Assembly (NCBI GenBank): GCA_963921505.1
Contig: OY997384.1
Span: 1-64,000 of the forward strand
DNA from: Phakellia ventilabrum
Lineage: Eukaryota > Porifera > Demospongiae > Axinellida > Axinellidae
Direction of reading: 5' to 3'
DNA: 64,000 bases
The position numbers were made by a program, and so were the translations under genes. Numbering within the stretch: position 1 is the stretch's first letter; every line of letters begins with the position of its first letter. Shown piece by piece: positions 33,701 to 45,055 of the stretch. Below the pieces are notes generated by a model. That model did not search any database. It had not been told where the DNA came from and saw nothing but the letters and a program-made list of their open reading frames with translations.

Positions 33701-36700
33701 TCTTCCATTCCCGATTCCAAGCTTCGGAACTTGGCTCGAACTCCTCCATTCCCCATTCCAAGCTTCGAACTTGCCTCGAACTCTTCCATTCCCGATTTCA
33801 AGGGTCGGAACTTTGCTCGAACACCTTCATTTCCGATTCCAAGCTTCGAACTATGCTCGAACTCCTCCATTCCCGATTCCATGTATCGGAACTTGGCTCG
33901 AACTCATCGATTACCGATTCCAATCTTTGAACTTGCTTCGAACTCTTCCATTTACCGATTCCAAGCGTTGGAACTTGGCACGAACATTCTCCATTTCCGA
34001 TTCCAAGCATCGAACTTGGCTGGAACTCTTCCAATACCGATTCCAAGTGTCGGAACTATGCTCGAACTCCGCTATTTCCGATTCCAAGCCTCGAACTTGT
34101 CTCGAACTCCTCCATTCCCGATTCTAAGCATCGAACTTTCCTCGAACTCTTCCATTCCCGATTTCCAAGCGTCGGAACTTTGCTCGAACTCCTCCATTTC
34201 CCGATTCCAAGCCTTTAATCTTGCCTCGAACTCCTCCATTACCGATTCCAAAGCGTCGGAACTTGGCTCGAACTTCTCAATTCCCGATTCCAAGCTTCGA
34301 ACTTGGCCTAGATCTCTTCCATTCCCGATTCCAAGCCTTCGGAACTTGGCTCGAACTCCTCCATTCCCGATTCCAAGCTTCGAACTTGCTTCGAACTCTT
34401 GCATTCCCTATTCCAAGTGTCGGAACTTGGCTCGAACTCCTCCATTTCCGATTCCTAGCCTCGAACTTTGCTCGAACTCTTCCATTCCCGATTTCCAAGA
34501 GTCTGAAATTGGCTCGAACTCCTCCATTCCCGATTCCATGCTTTGAACTTGTCTCGAACTCTTCCATTCCCGATTCAAAGCATCGGAATTTGACTCAAAC
34601 TCCTCCATTTTCGATTCCAAGCTTCGAACTTGGCTCGAACTCTACCATTCCCGATTCCAAGTGTCGGAACTTGGCTTGAACTCCTCCATTTCCGATTCCA
34701 AGCGTCGAACTTGGCTCGAACTCCTCCATTTCCGAATTGAAGTGTCGGAACTTGGCTCGAACTCCTCCATTCCCGATTCCATGCATCGAACTTGTCTTCA
34801 GAACTCTTCCATTCCCGATTCCAAGTGTCTGAAATTGGCTCGAACTCCTCCATTCCCGATTCCATGCTTTGAACTTGTCTCGAACTCTTCCATTCCCGAT
34901 TCAAAGCATCGGAATTTGACTCAAACTCCTCCATTTCCGATTCCAAGCTTCGAACTTGGCTCGAACTCCACCATTCCCGATTCCAAGTGTCGGAACTTGG
35001 CTTGAACTCCTCCATTTCCGACTCCAAGCATCGAACTTGGCTCGAACTCGTCCATATCCGAATCCAAGAGTCGGAACTTGGCTCGAACTCATCCATTTCC
35101 GATTCCAAGTCTCGAACTTGGCTCGAACTCCTCCATTCCCGATTCCAAGCATCGAACTTTCTTCAGAATCTTCCAATCCCGATTCCAAGGAACTTGGCTC
35201 GAACTCTTCCATTCCCAATTCCAAGTGTCGGAACTTTGCTCGAACTCCGCCATTTCCGATTCCAAGCCTAGAACTTGGCTCGAACTCCTCCATTCCAGTT
35301 TCGAAGCTTCGAACTTTCCTCGAACTCTTCCATTCCCGATTCCAAGCGTCAGAACTTCGCTCGAACTCCTCCATTCCCGATTCCAAGCTTTGCTCTTGCC
35401 TCGAACTCTTCCATTCCCGATTCCAAGCGTCGAAACTTGACTCGAACTTCTCCATTCCCGATTCCAAGCTTCGAACTTGCCTCAAACTCTTCCATTCCCG
35501 ATTTCAAGCGTCGGAACTTCGCTCGAACACCTCCATTCCCGATTCCAAGCATCGAACTTTCTTCAGAATCTTACAATCCCGATTCCAAGAGTCGGAACTT
35601 GGCTCGAACTCTTCCATTCCCAATTCCAAGTGTAGGAACTTTGCTCGAACTCCGCCATTTCCGATTCCAAGCCTAGAACTTTGCTCGAACTCCTCCATTC
35701 CAGTTTCGAAGCTTCGAACTTTCCTCGAACTCTTCCATTCCCGATTCCAAGCGTCAGAACTTCGCTCGAACTCCTCCATTCCCGATTCCAAGCTTTGCTC
35801 TTGCCTTGAACTCTTCCATTCCCGATTCCAAGCGTCGGAACTTGACTCGAACTTGTTCATTCCCGATTCTAAGCTTCGAACTTGCCTCGAACTCTTCCAT
35901 TCCCGATTTCAAGGGTCGCAACTTGGTTCAAACTCCTCCATTCCCGATTTCAAGCTTCGAACTTGTCTCTAACTCCTCCATTTCCGATTCCAATCATCGA
36001 ACTTGGTTCGAACTCCTTCATTTCCGATTCCAAGCATCGAACTTGGCTCAAACTACGCCATTCCCGATTCCAAGTGTCGGAACTTGGCTTAAACTCATCC
36101 ATTTCCGATTCCAAGCGTCGAACTTGGCTCGAACTCCTCCATTTCCGAATTGAAGTGTCGGAACTTGGCTCGAACTCCTCCATTCCCGATCCCATGCATC
36201 GAACTTTCTTCAGAATCTTCCATTCCCGATTCCAAGTGTCGGAACTTGGCTCGAACTCATCCTTTCCCGATTCCAAGCGTCGGAACTTGGTTCAAACTCC
36301 TCCATTCCCGATTTCAAGCTTCGAACTTGTCTCGAACACCTCCATTTCCGATTCCAAGACTCGAACTTTGCTCGAACTCCTCCATACCCGATTCCAAACC
36401 TTGAACTTGGCTCGAACTATTCCATTTCCGATTCCAAGTTGGGAATTTGACTCAAACTCCTCCATTTCCGATTCCTAGCCGCGAACTTGTCTCGAACTCC
36501 TCCATTTCCGATTCCAAGCCTCAACCTTGGCTCGAACTCTTCCATTTCCGATTCCAAGTGCCGGAACTTGCCTCGAACTCTTCCATTCCAGATTCCAAGC
36601 CTCGAACTTGGCTCGAACTCCTCCAAACCCGATTCCAAGCTTCGAACTTCGCTCGAACTCCACCATTCCCGATTCCAAGTGTCGGAATGTGGCTCGAACT

Positions 36701-37102
36701 CCTCCATTTCCGATTACAAGCCTCGAACTTGGCTCGACCTCCTCCATTACCGATTCCAAGTGTTGGAACTTGGCTCGAACTCCTCCATTTCCGATTCCAA
36801 GCCTCGAACTTGGCTCGAACTCCTCCATTCCCGATTCCAAGCCTCGAACTTTCTTCAAAATCTTCCATTCCCGATTCCAAGCGTCGAAACTTGGACTCGA
36901 ACTTTTCCATTTCCGATTGCAAGCCTCGAACTTGGCTCGAACTCCTCTATTCCCAATTCCAAGCCTCGAACCATCTTCGAAATCTTCCATTCCCGATTCC
37001 AATTTTCTGAACTTGGCTCGAACTCCTCCGTTCCCGATTACAAGTTTCGAACTTGCCTCGAACTATTCAATTCCCGATTCCAAAGGTCGGAATTTGACTC
37101 GA
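27764..37102 (-). repeat. 40/41-bp minisatellite array, right arm
   Basis: About 9.3 kb, reverse complement of the left-arm unit (TTCGAACTTGGCTCGAACTCC type). The first part has almost identical 443-bp higher-order repeats (matching segments at 27799, 28242 and 28685). The last part, 36400-37102, mirrors 21270-21960 closely. It ends at CCATGG (37103), the same junction as on the left arm. Confidence 0.95.
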
Positions 37103-38344
37103 CCATGGGTCGGAAGGGCAGACTAGGAAGTAATCAGTATAGTAGACCCACCACTCAGACATAGCTCTCGGTCACAGCCTGCCCCTCCGAATCATGGGAA
37201 TGGGGCGTGCCCTCTGCGGCACCTGTATTAAAATCCTATCCATACCATTCAATTAGCTCTAGTACAGGCAGGAACGCAGTTTTTACAATTTAGTCTTTTG
37301 CTAAGCGTTCCTTAACTTATTGGCTATTTTCTCGTCAGTTTCACTTAATCGGCGGTTAACTCTAAGATAGTTATTTCCGCTGTTCTACTTAGATACCTAT
37401 AGAAGTGTACTATTACTGTATGTAGGCTCACATTTGATTAAAAATTTCAAGAAACATATACTCTACTACCACCAGCCAATTAAAGAAAGGAATTCCGGGC
37501 CATAGGAAGTATCAGTATCATGGCTCCACCTGAAAGATATATCTCTTGGTCCCAGTTCGACCCTCCGACCCATGGGAATGAGGCCTGCCCACTGCGGCAC
37601 CTGCATTAACTCTTTGCAAGCCATGGGCACATTTATGTGCCTATATAAAATAGAGAAAACTATGTACTTTATATTAACGCCTAATATAAAAAGCTCATAT
37701 AAATTCACATAAGCCTTATGGATGTATTAAAACTTGGCTGGGAAGAGTTAATACCCTATCTATACAGTCTAAGTTTTAACCCAATTAAATTAGCTCTAGT
37801 ACAGGTAGGAACGCAGTTATTACAATTTAGGTTTTTGCTAAGCGTTCCTCAACCTATTGGCTATACTGTTGTTAGTTTCACTTAATTAGTGGTTAAATCT
37901 AAGATAGTTATTTCCGCTGTTCGATTTAGATACCTGTAGTACTGTACTATTACTGTATGTAGGCTCACACTTGATTAAAATAGCTCTAGAACCATATACT
38001 CTACTACCGCCTGCCAATTCAAAAAAGGAATTCCGTGCATAGGAAGTAATCAGTATCGTGGCACCATCCCTCAGACATAGCTCTGGGTCCCAGTCTGCCC
38101 TTCCGACCCATGGGAATGGGGCATGCCCACTGCGGCAACTGCATTAATATCCTATCCATACCGTCTAAGTTTCAACCGCATTAAATTAGCTCTAGTACAG
38201 GCAGGAACGCAGTTTTTGCAATTTAGTTTTTTGCTAAGCGTTCCCTAACCTATTGGCTATTTTTTCGTCAGTTTCACTTAATTGCCGGTTAACTCTAAGA
38301 TAGTTATTTCCGCTGTTCTAGTTAGATACCTGTAGTGATGTACT
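37103..38344 (+). repeat. Satellite monomers, forward (right arm)
   Basis: About three monomers, mirror image of the left-arm segment 20215-21262, including the insertion element at the same distance from the minisatellite edge (about 497 bp). It shares with the left arm a 17-bp deletion near 37247 relative to 57999-58015. Confidence 0.9.
37606..37751 (+). mobile_element. 138-bp TTAA-flanked miniature inverted-repeat element, copy 2
   Basis: The element occupies 37610-37747 with TTAA on both sides. It reads as the reverse complement of copy 1 and is at the same satellite position, so it was copied with the surrounding DNA and was not a separate insertion. Confidence 0.75.
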
Positions 38345-41148
38345 TTGAGGTGGGGCCGTGATACAGATACTTCCTAGAGCCCGGAATTCCTTTCTTGAAT
38401 TGGCAGGTGGTAGTGGAGTATATGTTTCTAGAGCTATTTTAATCAAGTGTGACCCTACATACAGTAATAGTACAGTACTACAGGTATCTAACTAGAACAG
38501 CGGAAAAAACTATCTTAGATTTAACCGCCAATTAAGTTAAAATGACTAAAAAATAGCCAATAGGTTAGGAAACGCTTAGCAAAAAACAAAATTGTAATAG
38601 CTGCGTTCCTACCTGTACTAGAACTAATTTAATTGGGTTAAAACTTAAACTGTATAGATAGGGTTAATGCAGGTGCCGCAGTGGGCAGTCCGCATTCCCA
38701 TAGGTCGGAAGGGTCGATCTGGGACACAGAGCTATGTCTTTGAGGTGAGGCCATGATTCCGATACTTCCTAGTGCCCGGAATTCCTTTCTTGAATTGGCA
38801 GGTGGAAGTAGAGTATTTGTTTCTAGAGCTATTTTAATCAAGTATGAGCCTACATAGAGTAATAGTACACTACTACAGGTATCTAACTAGAACAGCGGAA
38901 ATAACCATATTAGAGTTAACCGCCAATTAAGTGAAACTAACGAGAGTATAGCCAATAGGTTGAGGAAGGCTTGGCAAAAAACTAAATTGAAATAGCTGCG
39001 TTCCTGCCTGTACTAGAGCTAATTTGTTTGGGTTGAATCTTAGACTGTATAGATAGGGTATTAATGCTGGTGCCGCAGTGGGCTGACCGCATTCCCATGG
39101 GTCGGAGGGTCATCTGGGACGGAGAGCTATGTCTTTGAGGTGGGGGCGTGATACAGATACTTCCTAGGGCCTGGAATTCCTTTCTTGAATTGGCAGGTGG
39201 TAGTAGAGTATATGTTTCTTGAGCTATTTCATTCAAGTGTGAGCCTACATAGAGTAATAGTACATCACTACAGGTATCTAACTAGAACAGCGGAAATAAC
39301 TATCTTAGAGTTAACCGCCAATTAAGTGAAACTGACGAAAAAATAGCCAATAGGTTAGGGAACGTTTAGCAAAAAAATTAATTGCAAAAACCTGCGTTCC
39401 TGCATGTACTACAGCTAATTTAATGGGGTTGAAACTTAGACGGTATGGATAGGGTGTTAATGCAGGTGCCGCAGTGGGCAGGCCCCATTCCCATGGGTCG
39501 GAAGGGCAGACTGGGACCAAGAGCTATGTTTGAGGGGTCGGGAAACGATACTGATTACTTTCTAGGCCCGGAATTCCTTTTTTGAATTGGCAGGTGGTAG
39601 TAGAGTATATGTTTCTAGAGCTATTTTAATCAAGTGTGAGCCTACATACAGTAATACTACAGTACTACAGGTATCTAACCAGAACAGCGGAAATAACTAT
39701 CTTAGATTTAACCGTCAATTAAGTGAAACTAATCACAGTATAGCCAATAGGTTGAGGAACGCTTGGCAAAAAACTAAATTGCAATAGCTGCGTTCCTGCC
39801 TGTACTAGAGCTAATTTAATTGGGTTAAAACTTAGACTGTATAGATAGTGTATTAATGCAGGTGCCGCAGTGGGTAGGCCTCATTCCCATGGGTCGGAGG
39901 GTCGAACTTGGACCCAGAGATATGTCTTTGAGGTGGAGCCATGATACTGATACTTCCTATGGCCCGGAATTCCTTTCTTTAATTCGCAGGTGGTAGTACA
40001 GTATATGTTTCTATAGCTATTTTAATCAAGTGTGAGCCTACATGGAGTAATAGTACATCACTACAGGTATCTAACTAGAACAGCAGAAATAACTATCTTA
40101 GAGTTAACCGCCAATTAACTGAAACTAACGAGAGTTTAGCCAAAAGGTTGAGGAATGCTTGGCAAAAAACTAAATTGTAAAAGCTGCGTTCCTACCTGTA
40201 CTAGAGCTAATTTATTTGTGTTGAAACTTAGACTGTACATATAGGGTATTAATGCTGGTGCCGCAGTGGGCAGGCCCCATTCCCATGGGTCGGAAGGGCA
40301 GACTGGGACCCAGAGCTATGTCTGAGGGGTGGTGCCACGATGCTGATTACTTCCAATGCCCGGAATTCCTTTTTTTAATTGGCAGGTGGCAGTAGAGTAT
40401 ATGTTTCTAGAGCTATTTTAATCAAGTGTGAGCCTACATACAGTAATAGTACAGTACTACAGGTATCTAAATAGAACAGCGGAAATAACTATCTTAGATT
40501 TAACCGACAATTAAGTGAAACTAACCACAGTATAGCCAATAGGTTGAGGAACGCTTGGCAAAAAACTAAATTGTAATAGCTGCTTTCCTACCTGTACTAG
40601 AGCTAATTTAATTGGGTTAAAACTTAGACTGTATAGATAGGGTATTAATGCAGGTGCCGCAGTGGGCAGGCCTCATTACCATGGGTCGGAGCGTCGAACT
40701 GGGACCAAGAGATATGTCTTTGAGGTGGAGCCATGATACTGATACTTCCTATGGCCCGGAATTCCTTTCTTTAATTGGCAAGTAGTAGTAGAGTATATGT
40801 TTCTAGAACTTTTTAATCAAGTGTGAGCTTACATACAGTAATAGTACTCTTCTATAGGTATCTAAGTAGAACAGCGGAAATAACTATCTTAGAGTTAACC
40901 GCCGATTAAGTGAAACTGACGAGAAAATAGCCAATATGTTAAGGAACGCTTAGCAAAAGACTAAATTGTAAAAACTGTGTTCCTACCTGTACTAGAGCTA
41001 ATTTAATGGGGTTGAAACTTAGACGGTATGGATAGGGTTTTAATACAGGTGCCGCAGATGGCACGCCCCATTCCCATGATTCGGAGGGGCAGTCTGTGAC
41101 CGAGAGCTATGTCTGAGGGGTGGGTCCACTATACTGATTACTTCCTAG
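38345..41148 (-). repeat. Satellite monomers, inverted orientation
   Basis: About seven monomers in reverse complement, switching from forward at GATGTAC|TTTGAGG and back to forward at CTTCCTAG|TCTGCCC (41148). The stretch 41080-41170 matches the left-arm sequence just before the minisatellite but continues as plain satellite. Confidence 0.9.
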
Positions 41149-44100
41149 TCTGCCCTTCCTACCCATGGGAATGGGGCCTGCCCACTGCGGCACCTGCATT
41201 AATACCCTATCCATACCGTCTAAGTTTCAACGCCATTAAATTAGCTCTAGTACAGGCAGTAACGCAGTTTTTGCAATTTAGTTTTTTGTTAAGCGTTCCC
41301 TAACATATTGGCTATTTTTTCGTCAGTTTCACTTAATTGGTGGTTAACTCTAATATAGTTATTTCCGCTGTTCTAGTTAGATACCTGTAGTGATGTAATA
41401 TTACTCTATGTAGGCTCACACTTGAATAAAATAGTTCTAGAAACATATACTCTACTACCACCTGCCAATTCAAGAAAGGAATCCCCGGCCATAGGAAGTA
41501 TCTGTATCACGGCTCCACATCAAAGACATAGCTCTGGGTCCCAGATGAGCCTCCGACCCATGGGAATGCGGCCAGCCCAGTGCGGCACCAACATTAATAC
41601 CCTATCTATACCGTCTAAGTTTCAACCCAAACAAATTAGCTCTAGTACAGGCAGGAACGCAGCTTTTACAATTTATTTTTTTGCCAAGCGTTCCTCAACC
41701 TTTCCGCTAAACTCTCGTTAGTTTCACTTAATTGGCGGTTAACTCTAAGATAGTTATTTCAGCTGTTCTAGTTAGATGACTGTAGTAGTGTACTATTACT
41801 CTATGTACGCTCACACTTGATTAAAATAGCTCTAGAAACAAATACTCTACTACCACCTGCCAATTCAATAAAGGAATTCCGGGCCTATGAAGTAATGAGT
41901 ATGGTAGCCCCACCCCTCACACATAGCTCTGGGTCCCAGTCTGCCTCTCCGATCCATGGGAATGGGGCCTGCCCACTTCGGCACCTGCATTAATACCCTA
42001 TTCATTCCGTCTAAGTTTCAACCCCATTAAATTAGCTCTAGTACAGGTAGGAATGCAGCCTTTACAATTTAGTCTTTTGCTAAGCGTTCCCTAACCTATT
42101 GGCTATTTTCTCGTCAGTTCACTTAACTGGCGGTTAACTCTAAGATAGTTATTTCCGTTGTTCTAGTTAGATACCTGTAGTAGTGAACTATTACTGCTTG
42201 TAGGATCACACTTTATTAAAATAGCTCTAGAAACATATACTCTGCTACTACCTGCCAATTCAAGAAAGGAATTCCGGGCCCTTGGAAGTGTCAGTATCAT
42301 GGACCCACCACAAAGACATAGCTCTGGGTCCCAGTTCGACCATCCGACCTATTGGAATGGGGCCTGCCCACTGCGGCACCTGCCATAACACCCTATCTAT
42401 ACAGTCTCAGTTTTAACCCAATTAAATTAGTTCTAGTACAGGCAGGAACGCAGCTATTACAATTTAGTTTTTTGCCAAGCCTTCTTCAACCTATTGGCTA
42501 TACTCTCGTTAGTTTCACTTAATTGGCGGTTAACTCTAATATAGTTATTTCCGCTGTTCTAGTTAGATACCTGTAGTAGTGTACTATTACTCTATGTAGG
42601 CTCACACTTGATTAAAATAGCTCTAGAAACAAATACTCTACTTCCACCTGCCAATTCAAGAAAGGAATTCCGGGCCCTAGGAAGTATCTGAATCATGGCT
42701 TCACCTCAAAGACATAGCTCTGGGTCCCAGATCGACCCTCCGACCTATGGGAATGCGGACTGCCCACTGCAGCACCTGCATTAAAACACTATCTATACAG
42801 TCTAAGTTTTAACCCAATTAAATGAGCTCTAGTACAGGCAGGAAGGCATCTATTACAATTTAGTTTATAACCAAGCGTTCCTCAACCTATTGGCTATACT
42901 CTGGTTAGTTTCACTTAATTGGAGGTTAAATCTAAGATAGTTATTTCCGCTGTTCTAGTTAGATACCCGTGATAGTATACTATTACTCTATGTAGGCTCA
43001 CACTTGATTAAAATAGCTCGAGAAACATATCCTCTACTACCACCTGCCAATTCAAGAAAGGAATTCCGGGCCCTTGGAAGTGTCAGTATCATGGACCTAC
43101 CACAAAGACATAGCTCTGGATCCCAGTTCGACCCTCCGACCTATGGGAATGGGGCCTGCCCACTGCGGCACCTGCATTAATACCCTATCTATACAGTCTA
43201 AGTTTTAACCCAATTAAATTAGCTCTAGTATAGGCTGGAACGCAGCTATTCCAATTTAGTTTTTTGCCAAGCCTTCCTCAACCTATTGGCTATACTCTAG
43301 TTAGTTTCACTTAATTGGCGGTTAACTCTAAGTTAGTTATTTCCGGTGTTCTAGTTAGATACCTGTAGTAGTGTACTATTACACTATGTAGGCTCACACT
43401 TGATTAAAATAGCTCTAGAAACATATACTCTACTTCAACCTGCCAATTCAAGAAAGGAATTCCGAGCCGTAGGAAGTATCTGAATTATGGCCTCACCTCA
43501 AAGACATAGCTCTGGGTCCCAGATCGAACCTCCGACCCATGGGAATGCGGCCTGCCCACTGCGGCACCTGTATTAATACCCTATCTACACAGTCAAAGTT
43601 TTAACCCAATTAAATTTGCTCTAGTACAGGCAGGAACGCAGCTTTTACAATTTGGTTTTTTGCCAAGCGTTCCCCAACCTATTGGCTATACTCTCGTTAG
43701 TTTCACTTAATTGGCGGTTAACTCCAAGATAGTTATTTCTGCTGTTCTAGTTAGATACCTGTAGTAGTGTACTATTACTCTATGTAGGCTCACACTTGAT
43801 TAAAATAGCTCTAGTAATATATACTCTACTACCACCTGCCAATTCAAGAAAGGAATTCCGGCCCTAGGAAGTAATCTGTATCGTGGCCCACCACTTAGAC
43901 ATAGCTATGGGACCCAGTCTGCCCCTCCGACCCATGGGAATGGGGCCTTCCCACTGCGGCATCTGTATTAATACCCTATCCATACCATCTAAGTTTCAAC
44001 TCCATTAAATTAGCTCTAGTACAGGCATGAACGCAGTTTTTACAATTTAGTCTTTTGCTGAGCGTTCCCTAACCTATTGGCTATTTTCTCGTCAGTTTAA

Positions 44101-44326
44101 CTTAATTGGCAGTTAACTCTAAGATAGTTATTTCCGCTGTTCTAGTTAGATACCTGCAGTAGTGTACTATTACTGTACGTAGGCTCACACTTGATTAAAA
44201 TAGCTCTAGAAACATATACTCTACTACCACCTGACAATTCAAGAAAGTAATTCCGTGCCCTAGGAAGTATCAGTATCATGGACCCACCTCAAAGACATAG
44301 CTCAGAGTCCCAGTTCGACACTCCGA
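41149..44326 (+). repeat. Satellite monomers, forward
   Basis: About eight monomers of about 390-396 bp, more varied than those near the minisatellite. Ends where the orientation flips at CTCCG|ATTACTTCC. No gene is seen. Confidence 0.9.
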
Positions 44327-44386
44327 TTACTTCCTAGCCCGGAATTCCTTTTTTGAATTGGCAGGTGGTAGTAGAGTATATGTTTC
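44327..44386 (-). repeat. Short inverted satellite fragment next to telomeric repeats
   Basis: About 60 bp of satellite in reverse complement (containing GGAATTCC and GGTGGTAGTAGAG), joined directly to TTAGGG. Confidence 0.85.
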
Positions 44387-44412
44387 TTAGGGTAAGGGTT
44401 AGGGTTAGGGTA
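44387..44412. repeat. Interstitial telomeric tract, TTAGGG orientation
   Basis: TTAGGG, TAAGGG, TTAGGG, TTAGGG and a partial unit. The orientation is that of a right chromosome end, opposite to the tract at 18369-18431, so the two tracts face outwards around 26 kb of satellite and minisatellite. Confidence 0.9.
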
Positions 44413-44747
44413 GACCATTGTCCTTGCATTTTGTTGCTTTTTAGTGATTTTTCTACAACTACAATAGTCACACTTTCTTACAAATAGTGCGTTATCATGC
44501 TGAACACACAATATATGGACCGCCAAATTTAGGTTAACTAAGCCAACCATTCACCTAGCAAGTCTCCGCGGGTTTTGTCCTCTCCTACAGCTGTTGGGCT
44601 CTGAGAGAACGGAGCGCTTTCGATATCATTTGCCACGCCGCCATGCCTTCGTATTCCAATTAGCGCCTACTATTACCCCCAGACGTCATAATGACGTAGT
44701 AATAGACTAGGCAAATGCAGGGCATTGTGGGGCGAGCCTTCGTGAGA
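44413..44747 (+). promoter_or_regulatory. Single-copy promoter-like region
   Basis: The stretch 44413-44929 is the only part of 18432-64000 that is not repeat. It is richer in GC than the satellite and holds an inverted pair of CRE-like motifs (GACGTCATAATGACGT, 44682-44697) and GGGCATTGTGGGGCG just upstream of an ATG in fair context. There is no TATA box at a suitable distance. The promoter role is inferred from composition and motifs only. Confidence 0.35.
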
Positions 44748-45055
44748 ATGGCGAATTTGAAGGGAAAGTAAGCTGGTGGATGATGTGTTTGATACATGTA
44801 GTAATGAGTGTTGTGTAACGCCATCATCGTTCGGACAGAAGATTGTTGAAACAATGGGAGCTGTGCCTGCATGACCTGTTGTTGTCTGTGCCTCAGTCTG
44901 TCAGACTGTAGCCTCCTCTCTCTCCTCAGAAACCTCGAACTTTGCTCGATCTCCTCCATTTCCGATTCCAAGCCTCGAACTTTGCTCGAATTCCTCCCAT
45001 TTCACGATTCCAAACCTCGTACTTGGAACTTGGCTTGAACTCCTCCATTTCCGAT
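44748..45055 (+). CDS. Possible small spliced ORF running into the minisatellite
   Basis: ATGGCGAATTTGAAGGGAAA (44748-44767) ends at a good donor (GTAAGC). A strong pyrimidine-rich acceptor (CTCTCTCTCCTCAG) ends at 44929, the last base before the minisatellite. Joining them keeps a frame (MANLKGKNLELCS...) that reads about 30 residues of minisatellite, then stops at TGA near 45033. No known domain. It may be a leftover first exon of a gene whose remainder was replaced by repeat, or chance. The donor, acceptor and promoter-like context together make it worth recording. Confidence 0.25.

Noticed and set aside
37466-37708. 80-codon open frame over the satellite and the TTAA element, present three times
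   Set aside because: It spans an insertion boundary and exists only because the three blocks are duplicates.
44302-44550. Minus-strand 82-codon open frame across the TTAGGG tract
   Set aside because: It reads through telomeric repeat (PNPNPYPK) and satellite; chance.
44660-44971. Minus-strand 103-codon open frame in the single-copy island
   Set aside because: Starts inside the minisatellite and has no domain; the + strand splice signals fit the region better, although not conclusively.
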